Positions 23,798-36,400 of a stretch of DNA of 64,000 nt are shown in pieces; position 1 is the first letter of the stretch; each line of letters opens with the position of its first letter. Below the pieces are notes generated by a model. That model saw only the letters and a program-made list of their open reading frames with translations, did no database searches and had not been told where the DNA came from. Position numbers and translations under genes: made by a program. Location: assembly GCF_035083965.1 (NCBI RefSeq), contig NC_089722.1, positions 17,581,142 through 17,645,141 of the forward strand, in the 5' to 3' direction. The DNA comes from Branchiostoma lanceolatum. Lineage: Eukaryota; Chordata; Leptocardii; Amphioxiformes; Branchiostomatidae.

Positions 23798-26700
23798 TCA
23801 TGGGTGCTTGCTGTAGAAATAAAAAGAACATCTAAGACCACATGTTGACATTGTGCATGAAACAACAACAATAATACTTTTCTTTGTAAGTTACCAAAAC
23901 AACCAGCAAACAACATAAGATATAGTTAACAGCCTAAAAATCTACAGCAAACACAAAGCAACTTTCAAAGGAAAAATGCACTACCGGTAGTTCAGCTTTA
24001 TACATGATGTTAATAGCAAGTTATCTGGATTCAGAAGTAAAATGGCCACAGAAATCCTTAAGTTTTATAATCAGATACTTTAAGTACACAAAAAATCACA
24101 AGTAATCTAAAACACTTTTAGGTGAGGCAATCAGAATTGAATTACATCCAAGGCTACCCGGACAAGCAAAAAGGAAAATCGAGTTATCAGATTACAGTTG
24201 CATAGAAACACCTTAGATTGAAATAACAAACTGTCACTTAACAAGCTAGCATCAGATCCATTAGCCAAATTTCCTGGACTCTCCTCTAATCTGTTTTAAT
24301 CTCATTAAAAGTCTGTCTAAATATCTGAGTAATTATCAAGCTTTAGGTGCTTAAATATAAGAACTAAATAACCTTAAAAGCACTAATTATTACATGGCAG
24401 GTGTGGGAAAATGGGTACACTAGGTGGTCTGCTGTTTTAAGCTTATACAGTAAGGAGGGGGGATTTAGTTTAATCCGAGGGATGAAGTTGAAGTGCCACT
24501 GGGATATGAATAATCAGTGTCCAAAAATTGGCTTTAGATTTAAGTGAATGTGCTGAAATACAACAGTGCCTGAATATTTCCAACAAAAGTATTACAGAAT
24601 GAACATAGATACGTGTACAAAATGTACACCCTTCCAATTGAGAATCAAACCTTAAAAATCATACTTCCTGTTCTTTAGTCCAGGTAATCAAGTTAAATCA
24701 ATTCTGTATGTGAAGAGAGGTCCTGTGTTTGAGAACAGCTACACCCTGAACATGTTAAAGAACCCACCACACTTATCGAAAAGAGGACCATCCTGGTGTG
24801 AATGGCTCAAATAAATCTGTCCAAATACACAGCTTGTACTGTTCAGTAGAAACTTGGTGTGTTACGCCATGAGGCAGTATTCAAAGTATGCAACACAAAC
24901 AAATAAATCAGCCATACCTTACCCTAGATGAGTGTACTCAGTCTGTAAGGCTGAGATGCCCTGCTGTAGGGCCAGGTTTCTGGCTCGCAGGTTCCTGACC
25001 TCTTCTCTACACTGAAATGAGACAGGTGCACATGTTATGCTTTAGAGGGATCATCTGGGGCTTTGGTCAGGATTAAATCTCTTTAAGTGAACTCTACAAG
25101 CCAGGAAATGCTAGAGGTTTTGATAAAAAGCCTGACAACAATGAAACTGCTGGATAAGTTTTTGAGCTTTGGAGAAAGAGAGGAATGATATTGCAGCCTA
25201 CCAAACGTCTTACCATATAGGGTATAATTGTTAGGCCACAGTTAGGACATTTTATGGATGACATCTGCCAGTGCATTGATTTTCACCAGATTACAAAGAA
25301 AAACCCCACAACGTTAATGGTCTTCATTTGGAAAATTTAGGCATCTTCTTTCCTTTTCTTGCCCATCATGTTTTTTTCTCGCACTCTGGTAAGGATGTCA
25401 TAATATCTATTCATTTTTTTTGCTTAAACTTTTTTTGCCTTACCTGATCAGCCTGCCTCTGTTTGTCCAGCATCTCCAAAATAAAGCTGTTGGCTGCAGA
25501 GAAACAACAATGTTTGATTTGATATATCATTGAAACGCACAATGTGGACTGCTATTCGGTTGAGCACTAATTATGTCCCTGTTGGTATGTGTCAGCACAG
25601 AACTGTCAGATCTAAACTCACAAATTAGCCCCAAACCTTGGCTTGTAGTTATAAGATCAAGCAGATCTCCTGTTGTACCTTTATTGAGAACGTTTTGCTG
25701 GCTCTGGTCGGAGGAGTCCCTAGAGTCTGGGATGGCCTGCTTTAGACAGTAGACACCTCTACTAAATAACAGTTCTAAACTCACAAACTAGCTCCAAACA
25801 AATCTCCTGTAACAGTTGTACCTTTATTGAGCACATTCTGTTGGCTCTGGTCGGAGGAGTCCCTGCAGTCCGGGATGGCCTGCTTCAGACAGTAGATGGC
25901 GCTCTTGAGACTGTCGCGGCGCCGCTGCTCGTTCAACTTGTGCAGCAGCCGACGGTCCACAGACCCTGGCTCCAACTCTGGGGATGTGGAATAACAGGAT
26001 ACGTGGAATAACAGGGTACGTGGTCGAGAGCACCTCCGTGGGAAGGTCCGGAATGTGTGACGGGGCTTTTACTAGAGCTCTGTGTACATTCTGCAAGGTC
26101 GTGGCAGACCTAGGAAATCTTGGATGGAGTGTGTCAGGAAGGCCATTAAGGTGTGCGGCCTAACCAGCGTGAACCCGCTGGACAGAGCTGCTTGGAAGAG
26201 CAGTGAGAAGACTAGCCGACTGCTGCCCACCCTGTCAGGGACCCCGGCAGCAGTATAATCAAATACTGGATATTACTACTTTTACTACTACTACTACTAC
26301 TCAAGACTAAGTATGTCTTCCTAAGCTCATAATGAACATTTTGAACAAAAAAATCTAGCCCGTAATGAAAAGTATATTAACTACTGTACATTCTAAAACT
26401 GCTTGACCCCTCATAACTCACCTTCTAGCTTGATCATCTTGTCCCTGTTCTTTTCCCAGGGTGCCCTGTTGGCGTCATCAGGACCAGGGCTGCTGGGCTG
26501 GTACCAGGTGTCATCCAACAGCGCCTCCTTGCTGTCTGTAGTGGCAATGCAGGACATATGTTCATGCAACAATATTGCTAAACATTTTATACCATTGGTT
26601 CACAAAGAAGTCTAGCACATGTAGTTAGGAGGTGATAGTCTTCTTTACTGATATAAGATAATAACATTATTTCTTTCCCCATCTGAAATACAATCCTTCA

Positions 26701-29700
26701 ACGTTCAAGTCTTGAATGTAAACAATTCCTAAGTACTGTACTGTACTAGTAGATCAATAATCAACAAGTTTTACCATTACGTGACTTTACATACATATAA
26801 TCCAGCAGGATTTGTATACACAGAATCAGGAGGCAAATTATTTACATTATACAAGTCTGTGTGAAAACATAAGTTAGTCATGACTCATTCCGACTCATGC
26901 ATTAGATAATACAGTCAAACCTGTACATATTTTTAGTGACTTCTACATAAGAACCACCTGCCCAATGGGACCACAGTCCCCCTTTTTGGTGGTCCCTTAG
27001 ATAATTTTCCCCATTGACACAAACATTAAGGATCCATGACACCAGTTAGACATTTAAATCTAAAGCAAAATAAACAAACATAAAACAGCCTCACCTGAAG
27101 TGCAGGGTGCAGAACTGGGTCGTGACGACGTTGTCTCCGTCGGCGCCAAGTTGAACTGCTGCTGCTGGAGCCGAATCTGTGCCTGCAGAATCTCGAGCGG
27201 GTGTCGGTCTTCCCCAGTCACTGGCCTGCTGTCCCCAGCACTTTTGTCTTCTTGGTCCGACCCTACAAACGCAGAGTTCTCTAGTTCTTGGGATGACTGG
27301 TCATCCTGGCTATAGCCTGCTACACATGTACACTTACTCTCAAATTCGCTTTCAGACTGACAGGCTTCCAAAGACCGCTGCTGTGTATAAAGAGGAGCTA
27401 CTGACTGAGTTACTGAGCCTTCTCCGTCGCACTGCAGGTTTCCTTCACAAACTTTTGCTTCGCTGCTGTCGGTAGTGGTTTCTTCTTGAACATCTGTGAC
27501 CTGCGGAGTCTCTACTACAGGATTTGGCTGTAAGTTTGGCCCAGCGGCTGGGTACACGTTCCCATTCACAATCGTGAGATGTAAGGATGTGTCTGTGTTC
27601 TGTAATGTGGCGGGGTTCAACCTACCCGTACTGTCTGTACTTTGTGTTATGCCATCCTGTGTAGCAAATGTAGAGTTAAAATCATTGTTCTCTCTGTCTA
27701 ACAACACGTCAGCCATTTCGTTTCCGTTCTGTCTTTGTTCCACTGTGTCCATAACTTTGTTCTTTTGTTTCTTTCCTTTCGTCGGAACATTGTCTTCCGA
27801 GGCTCGTCTCTTCCTCACGGTGGGTGCAGCTTCATTTTTGACTCTCGTAGAAAGTCCGGCTCCGTTGCAGCTAGTCTGGGATAGAGAGTCATCTGTATGG
27901 TTAAACACTGGCGGTACTTTATGTATCTCATCATTAGAGACTACGGAAGTCAAGCCGGGCACTTCATCCACCTCTCCTTTCCACACATCTTGACTAACTA
28001 TGTGTTCGTTACCGTCCCATGTCATACCTCCGTGTTCCAAGGCAGCCTGAGCTCTTTCCTCCTTACCCACCGTTTCATACAGGCTATATGTGGACCTCTG
28101 CAGGTTAGTGATCAGGTTGTGGCAGGCAGTGGACAAGGCGGCCAGGACGTTCTGCGTTCTAGGTCGCGTTGGCTCCGCATCGGGCAAATCTGACGCGGCC
28201 TCTCTGTAGTTGTTAACGATTGAAGGCGGAACTTGAGAACTATTGCTTAAGACTTGTTCACTCTTAGAGTTAGACACGTCGTCAGAAGGCCACAAGAAGT
28301 TAGGTGCCGCTTTAGAGTCTACGCTGTCGGCGGTGTGCTCTACAACCATAGGTATTACTGGATGACTGAGCCTCTGTTCTTGTGAGGGTGGAACTACAAG
28401 ATCTTGGGGTAAAACCTCCTTCGGTCCCTCTGTGTTGTTTACAGATACAGCAGGTATAGAAAGGCCACTTTGGGTGTTAAAACCAGGGTAAAACTGATCC
28501 CCATGTCGCGTCTGGAAAGACGGAGACTCTGGCACGGGCTGTTCTTGCTGGTAGGGGTACCCCCCGCCTTCGACCGCGGTGTTCTGCACGATCTGAATCT
28601 GTCGCTGGAAGTTTTGATCCTTGGCTTCCAGCCTGCTCATGTCCATTTGATAAGGCACTGGCGGGCTCGCCATCTGGAGCCGTGGGATCTCCACTTCCCT
28701 CTCCACCTTGGGTAAGGAGGGGTTGTACCCGACTTGCAGGCCGTCTTGAGAACTGAAGACGTTCTCCTCTCCCTGAAGGTGGTGGTTTGGCAAGACGTTA
28801 TGCTGCTGCTCTGCACTGAAGTTTGGTGACCAGGCAGTGCACTGTTCTCTCTCCACGTTGTTTAGTACAACTGACCCAGTCCTCTGCTGTTGTAGCTCCC
28901 ATGCCTGTCTTTCCAGTAAAGGGTTGGGAGTTTCGGCTGGACCTTGCTGTGACACAGTCTGCTGCATGACCTGTGTGGGCTGTTCACACGACCACCGAGC
29001 CCCTTCCTCCTGCACGGCTCGAAGGGACGACAGGTTCGGGGACCGGTGAGGGGGGTGCTGGGCTTGACACGGGGACTGGGGGACCGGTCCACAGGGGGAC
29101 TGCGGGATGGGGGTGGGGGTCTGCATGCACGGCGAGAAGCACTGTCCGGACGTCCCGCTGAGATTCGAGTGGGTGGAGCTGATGCTGGAACTGCGGCTTA
29201 CTAACGGCGCTGGCTGCCATGCTCCCGCCGCTGCACACGGTTTCTGTATTACAGGGCTGGGAGCGCTCGCCTGTCCCGGAGACAACATGCTCCTCTGTTG
29301 TGCTGCGGCGCTCTGCTGAGCGTACAGCATTCGCATCCGTAGCTCGGTCTGTGCGATCTTCTCAAAACTGTCCATAGCCGCATTATTGTTCTGAAGCTGG
29401 GCATGTGCGGCCATGCCTTGGTTGGGAAAGTTTCGATGCTGCCAGTGATCTGCTGGCTGAGTCCTAGCTGCGGCCTCGTTTTCTTGAGTCTGTACAAACT
29501 GACCGGGTATCGACGGCGGCATGTCCGGCAGTCCCTGGTACGCCGCGTTTCTCGGATGGTGCTTCAGGGCAACGTTTGGGTGCATCCCTACAAACTGGGA
29601 ATAGTTTGCCCCGTTGCCGTTTCTATACAGCTGGTGTCTCTCTCCTCCTTGAATCTGTTGTGCGTGGTACTCGCTGCGTTGGTAGGTCGGGAACTTGCCC

Positions 29701-30080
29701 GTAGGGTCGCTGTGTACGATGCCGCCCGTTTGCGGGTGGTACGATACGTCCTGGTGGTACCCTTGTCCGGGGTGGCCATGTTGCGACTGCGAGCTGAGCT
29801 GATGAAGCCTCGCGGCGTGAGAACGCATGGCGGGATCCTCCCCCAACAACGCATGATCCAAGTCCGAGAACTCAAACCCTTTCAGGTTGATGCAGGTCTG
29901 GGGATCGAAGCCGGACTGCTCGTGGTGGTATGCCGCCTGTTGTTGCGGATGGTGGGCCACCACGTTCATGTAACCGCCCCCCTCCCCCCTCGCCCACCAC
30001 CCAGGTGCACCGTTCGCAAACCCACCTGCTCCATTCTCCTCCGCCGACTCCACTGGCAGGTGTGGGCGTTGTCCATACAT
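23798..30080 (-). CDS. Large bHLH-leucine-zipper transcription factor, family unresolved
   Basis: Six exons on the minus strand: 30080-27095, 26535-26422, 25977-25822, 25493-25444, 25011-24923 and 23810-23798 (TGA). The total of 3408 bases gives 1135 residues with matching phases. Exon 1 codes ~995 Gln/Ser/Pro/His-rich residues, with an acidic-hydrophobic patch (KGFEFSDLDHALLGEDP) that may activate transcription and a basic nuclear signal (VRKRRASEDNVPTKGKKQKN). The DNA-binding domain starts near residue 1042: RRLLHKLNEQRRRDSLK, whose His-Glu-Arg at basic positions 5, 9 and 13 is the class B signature for CACGTG boxes. A loop (IPDCRDSSDQSQQN), helix 2 (VLNKANSFILEMLD) and a zipper (REEVRNLRARNLALQQGISA) follow. 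The domain resembles the Myc/Max/Mlx/USF group, but the long N-terminus matches no family I recognise. Confidence 0.82.
25679..25756 (-). repeat. Duplicated partial bHLH exon, possible alternative exon
   Basis: Within the intron after the basic-helix exon, a second copy of its 3' part codes VYCLKQAIPDSRDSSDQ and QQNVLNK, followed by the same AAAG/GTACAAC donor. About 70 bp of flanking intron is also duplicated (near 25605-25675 and 25770-25820). An AG lies just before 25756. The 78-bp unit is entered and left in the same phase as the real exon, so it could be spliced in. No stop lies in it. Confidence 0.65.
26097..26300 (+). mobile_element. 3' end of a 5'-truncated non-LTR retrotransposon
   Basis: A plus-strand frame at 26097-26258 reads GRGRPRKSWMECVRKAI, then VCGLTSVNPLDRAAWKSS and a TAA. 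The (G)RPRKRW-(D/E)CV...LDRAxW pattern is typical of the C-terminal end of non-LTR reverse-transcriptase ORFs. It is followed by a short tail that ends in a TAC repeat (26275-26301). It lies inside an intron and antisense to the bHLH-zipper gene. Confidence 0.7.
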
Positions 30081-30760
30081 TATTATGTAAACTAAGGCAC
30101 AACAAGTCTCCTCTCCTTCTTTAAGGAAATTTTTCCTGTCCTCTGATTATCTGGTGAGTCGATCTTGACAGTAGTTTGCTTGCTAGAGAAGCAAGCTGCC
30201 GACGTTTACATCGCTTCAGCTATCACCTGTGCGAGGGTTTAAAATCATATACGCGAAGGTAGCCCGGTAGCTAGCGGTGCGGGAGCTACATTTGTAGCGA
30301 ACTGGTGACCAAGGGAAAGCTACAGCATTGGTTCTCCTAGCACCGGATGGTTAGGTACAGCTCTACGGGGCGGCATACCATCGCCGTGGCCGGCCATGCA
30401 AGTTGAACGAGGCTACTGCAAACTTACAAGTGTCTCCGAGCTGTCAAACTTCGGCTGCAAGGAGCGAGCCCACCGACCTGGAGCCCCGGGTCAAATTTCG
30501 CCCGCCTGGGGTCCCTCAAAAAACTTTCCGGGCGGACGGCTGGAGTGGAGATCGGGAAGGGCAGGCGGTCTAGTCGGACGCCCCATTCTCTGATCTCGCT
30601 GTTTGCGGCCGGGGACGGAGGAAAAGGCACAAGATGAGGCGAAAACCGAGCCCGTACCACTCTTCAGCCATTGTCTTCGGCCTGCCCGGTTCACCTGTCC
30701 TCACGGCGCATGCGGGCTTCCCAGAGCCCACTGCGAGGGGCTCCCTTAGGGCCTACATGG
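30081..30760 (-). promoter_or_regulatory. GC-rich 5' flank of the bHLH-zipper gene
   Basis: The sequence upstream of the start codon is clearly richer in G, C and CpG than its surroundings, notably 30440-30760, as expected of a CpG-type promoter and 5' UTR. No TATA box is evident. Role inferred from position and composition only. Confidence 0.4.
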
Positions 30761-33469
30761 CGGTTTCCGGTATACTGCAAATATTTGTTTTACATATTAA
30801 CCGCACCTTAGGCTCCCAACGATGACTTAATGTCCATTTAGACGATTTCATACCAAATAAACTAACCTATTGAGCTAGTTCAAACACATAGTATAGATAA
30901 TATAATTGCGATATCACTAAAATTGTAGAGTTCAATTTCGCTAAGAGACCCCCACAGCTAGTGTTGTGTTTGGGTCCGACCATTCCTCTCGTAGGGGGTC
31001 AGCAAGTGGAAAATAATGGGCAGTGTGTGCATGTTATTCTTTTGGGCCGTAGTATAAAAGGTAAACGTTTACATAGACATGGCGCTGCTCTACTGAAGCC
31101 CCGTTTTGACCCGTCTGAACAGCGATTTGCTGTCCTTTTAAGCAATTTGTGTTTGTTTTGGAACGTTTTGTGCGGCACCGGAAACCGACATTTACTCCCG
31201 AATCACCGGCCTTTTAACAACCACCTGTTGCATTGTTTAAAACAAAAAGGAAATTGGCTCGTTTTTACATGGTACTTACAGGTCTAGGGTCCTCAAATTA
31301 CGTCTTTAAGTGTTTTCAGGCTCAAGCAGGTATTTGGAGGTCGAGTGAATCAGGAATGATTTGGCTTGGCTTTGAAAATGGTCTGTCCGCACAGGTGACC
31401 CGAAAAGGGTAAAGATAAAGATCTGTTCGCGTGCTGGTATTGAAAGCAGACGTCAATCACGCCTTTGTGTGACGGGCGACTGGCGCTGTTGTTTGTCGAT
31501 GTTTTTGTGAGGGCTTGTGTTGCCCGTCACTCGCGACTGATAGAACGGGCTAAGAAAGAAGCCATTACATCGCCTCTCGAGTTTCAACCCCAGAACAAAA
31601 ACGCAACCCTGTCCTCACACGCGTGCGATTTGCTAAAAACTCATTCCGCCACCTCCGAACAATGCCCTGTAACGAGATCTATTATGGGCTCCCTTTTTGA
31701 GCAGCCAAAGCGATTAATGGGTGGAAACTAGGCGATAATTACCCCGAATCTTTGCAGGACAATCGGGCAAGCACGTGCCCGAGGCAGAACAGGTCTTACG
31801 GAATGACCTACGTTGTACGTACGAGATATAATGAAACTCCAAGGCAGGGCGCGCCAAAGTTGATTTACAACATTCGTCAATAGATTGTTTCACTGTTTAA
31901 AAGTTGTTCCACTACATTTAGCATAACACATGGTAATTTGCATGTAAACTGTTGTGCTGATGTATATTTACTGACATATATATATGCTTGTTGTGGGCTA
32001 TTTGGTCGTGTGTAATTACACATTCCAAGCCTATAACATACCTTTAGGCGACAAGACAATTAATTACAGTGTTTAGTTAACTGGGGGTTAAATACTGGAA
32101 CTTGTTGCCACAACCGGGTCAGCCACTTATTAGGCGACATTGTCAGAAGCGGAGAGACAGACAAAGAAACAAACAGAACATCACCAGTCCTGGCGGACGC
32201 CCAGTGTACTACAGTATATCACGCGATCGTAAGGCCTAGGGGAATTTATGTTGTATTTCCGATTACGGAGTTGTTGTTTTTTCCATCATCTTTGATTCAA
32301 TTCCCAGTAGAATAAACATAAGTGTCAAACAGAGCTATTTTGTACATTTTCAATTTTTTTCAAAGTACAATGAATTACAATTAGTGGTGCAAGAGTATAG
32401 ATAACTAAATTAAATACATGTTAAATACATAACGGTTGGATTACGGAATTATTGCCGGTAGGTAGGGATTTTTTTTTCAGATTTCGGCCGAAGTGATCCA
32501 ACAAATACAGTTCGACAATGTAAAACTGAAATGCATCAGGACAATGATATTTTCAATTATAAAGTTACAGATATTCTAATCAAACAGATTTACATTGTAC
32601 GAAAACAAGTACATCAATAAACGGAACGAAAATGTATAATGTTTTCTACATATTCTTACATAAACTGTTCAAAGCTCTAATCTGTTAACAGTGAGAAATA
32701 CAGAAAGTTCATTTTTATCACTGATCATGAGATGTCAGATAAAAAACAAATTCTGCCACTTGCCCGCGGTCGACGACTGAAAAAGGTAAGGGTCGGCAGG
32801 TTTTTGTTAGGGACAGTCAGGTAGCCTGGTGACCAGAAACACAACCTTTTCTTATGCTTAATCGTCACCATCCACGACAATCGATATTCACACCGATAGC
32901 AACAATAATGAACATAGTAGCCACATATAAGGATCCCGGCTTTGATATAACCACCTATTTTTTATCCTCAAGTACAGGAGGAACATATTTTTTGTCTTTG
33001 CGAGAGAAATAACGCAAGGAATTGGTTATGGGCCTGTGTGATTTTTGTTCGTTCCTCGATCTTGGCGGAGCAACGAAGAACTGATTGTGACCAAATTTGA
33101 TATGCCCTCCTGAGGAAAACTTGAACACAACAACTCTATATATAGAACAGGAATATTATGTCATCTCAGCCAAATCTACAAATGTAAGGTGTGAAGGGAA
33201 AGACCAGGTGTGTATTGACCTATGACCCGTAAAGCCTGGTCGTATGATAAGGTCGTGTTTTACCGCCGGACGCTCGCGGCCTCATCATATGTGGGTCGTT
33301 CTCTTTATCAAACAGCAAATACAACGTGATCTAGAAATCAAACATAGCTCCGCACTGAATATCTACATACTGTACTTGTTTTTACCGGCCATATGGTATC
33401 CCCACATTATGTAACTGGCTTTGTTAGGGTCAACGTGGGCTAGATTCTTTCAAAACTAGATGGGAGACG
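30761..33469. other. Intergenic spacer between divergent genes
   Basis: AT-rich sequence without a supported exon on either strand. It separates the minus-strand bHLH-zipper gene from the plus-strand adhesion GPCR, so both promoters should lie here or just inside. No repeat of note was seen. Confidence 0.5.
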
Positions 33470-36400
33470 ATGCTTGTGGTTCGAACTTTTTTCTTCCTCT
33501 TTGTCTTGAGGTTCTCTGACGGGAGGTCCTTGGACGACTCCTTGGGAATCTCGCCTTGGCTTCTCGCAGCTTCTGAGACTCTGTCTGAGACGGACGCAGG
33601 GAGCGGTGAAGAAGGTATGGATTTTAACTTCTTCAGTAAACTTCACATTTATCAATTGTTATAAGACAGAAGTACAATTACGATCCTTTTCTTATTTCAA
33701 CACACATCAAGTATGGATCACACCTTGTAAGACGCACATAACACGTGACGTTAGTAATAGATGTACAATCGTCAATTGCTAAATTGCGATATGTAAGATA
33801 GAAAATATTATGATTCTGAACCTAGATTTTAAAGGACATTAAAGTAAGTTTCTGCCTTCAATCTTTGCGCTATAGTGAAGCCCCTGTTGTTGTCAATTTT
33901 AATGTTCATTCTACAATTACTGGCGATGCTAATGTCAGTCACTTGCTAGAATGCATCACCACTGTGTCTTGCACCTTTCGATGTTGATTAATAAATAAGA
34001 AAATGATAATTTGCCCTCTCTTGCGTATACAGTTAAACTCACAAAATATACTATGTATGAAAGAAACAAAATCAGCATTTCGAGATCTCAAGCCCCTGCT
34101 GCCTGACCCCGTTATTAAGCGAACATCTGTCAGTTTTCGCCCTTGTTGTCTATTTTTGACTCCCTGCTTGTTCGTCCTTGTCGGCCGGACTTCCACCGTC
34201 CGACCCATGTCAACACTTTACAACAGTAATAAAATTAAATCAACAAGTCTGTAAATGTATACGTTTTGTAATTTTAGATTTGCAGTGTGACTTTCAGGGT
34301 CTTCCAACGGTCTTGTAACATGTCTATACTCGCCTAAAAACGTCAAAACAACCTGTAGCTTATTCAATAACCTCTGCTTGGAGAGTAACAATTCAACACA
34401 TTTGCACAACGATTTACTTGAGCATGTGTTGATGACTCATGTTAACTTTGTGAATGCCACACCTGAATGGAAGGAGGAATGATCATGATGATTATGGTGT
34501 GTTTCTGACTTTTTGTGTTTGAAATAAATCTAATGATATCTGAATTAACATTACAAAGTGTAACTGTTTGTTTCCTCCGGCACATTATTTTACGTAGACA
34601 GCAAATATCAGCGAGGCAACATGTTTTGTAATATTCTAAACGCCGTTTCTTTTATCGAGCGTCAATCGAGAGACTTTGAGCAAAGCTAAAATCTTGCTAA
34701 GAATAAGCACATTCGCGTCTTTTGTAAGTTTATACAAGGGTGCTAAGATTTGAAGATATAGAGACAAGACGGCTTCCGTTGGTTGTATACTTACTCCAGT
34801 GTCGACTACGGAATGCAAATACTCAGTATCTTCTGAAGCTATTAGGAAAAGTCAACATGGGTAGTGTATGGGGGGGGGGGTGTATTTCTATTTCTTCCAG
34901 GATTCTATCTAATTTCATTATGTACATTCACTAAACCACTTTCGAATATTTTGGGATAAAAAATTCGTTGTATTTGTTCTGCAGATGTAGACTTAGGAAG
35001 CGGCAATGATGTAAATTTGAACTTGAAGTCGACCGAACCACCCCCCATCAAGGACGCGACCTTCGCAGTCAACCCCGTTCTGCAGCATACCTGTCGGCGC
35101 GAAGAGGCTGATGGGTATCTGTGGCCGGAGACCGCTGCCCCGGGTTTGGCAGAGGTTAGTATTCAGATGTTTATAAATTAATGTAGAAAAGGCATAGATA
35201 CAAACAAGTGGTATGTCATTGAGGATGGCTGCTTTACCTTAGTCTGTACCAGCAGACTGTTTTGGGTTGCTGGAAAAATAGTAGAAATATGCCAAATAGA
35301 CTGAACATCCTGCTAGGGGGCCCAAATCTACATCTCTTCTTCCTCACATCATTATCATAGCTGGTTCATGTCCAGGACATGTCCGGAAGTTATGCTGCAG
35401 TACCGAGGAAAGTCACCAGAGGGTCCTAGCTCGACCTTGACCCTTGTCCTCCCCAAATCTACCCGCATACTGAATATCATTACTATCCACAAAGTGTTGA
35501 TATGTTAACATTAAGTTATGCTGACCACATATCATAACATACCAAAGGACTTAGTTGGGTTGCAAATGCGTAACGTATCGGTCGGCTTACGCATCTGGCA
35601 AATCTGTCAGCCAATTTGGCCATTTCCAATTTTTCCAGCAACCCCAGGATCCCGGCAGAGACTTACAAACAAGCATTTTCTGTGCTTCACTCCAATAGTA
35701 AAACTTGTTTTGACAGCGAGACGTGTCATTAAACATTGAAGTCATAAAACAACAGGAGCTAATTGATTCATTAGCATGCAGCCTTGTCTTAACTTACTAT
35801 TCTATTGAACCATCTAAAATTATCTTCACTTCATTAAAATATCTATTCAGAGTTTTGGTATAAAACCTAGTTCTACCAGATCTTTCTTTAGTCACTGACG
35901 AAAGATAGCGGATGGTGTCTGAAACGTCTGACTGTTTCAAAATTTATCCAGGTGCTTGTGTAATGAGTAACAATTACTTGGCGAATGAAGTCATAAGCAC
36001 AAAATAATAAACTCATGAAGCAAACACCATACATGTACATTTGTGTGCGGACGTAATTTATAGACGTGGATGCTCACTTCTCAGCTGATTAATTGACATT
36101 TACGAAAACATGGATTCATAGTCGAGTCGTTTGTTTACTGTCTCTATCCGACGTGTCTGTATAGTTGGTTATCTCTAAGAGTTGGCAGTTGACACCTGCT
36201 TCGCCTAGCCTCCGTCGCAGGCCTTCCCACTAGCGGTTTACTAGGGATATTTTTTTTTGGGGGGGGGGGGGGCATATCTGCTTGAGCCCCCGTATCTGCT
36301 TGGGCCCCGTATCTGCTTGGGATCGTGGTAAACACAACGATTACCACGATCCCAAGCAGATACGGGGCCAAAGCAGATACGGTGGCTCAAACAGATGTAC

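Noticed and set aside
27496-30095. Plus-strand open frames opposite the large bHLH-zipper exon
   Set aside because: They are antisense shadows of a 3-kb coding exon, without homology or splice context.
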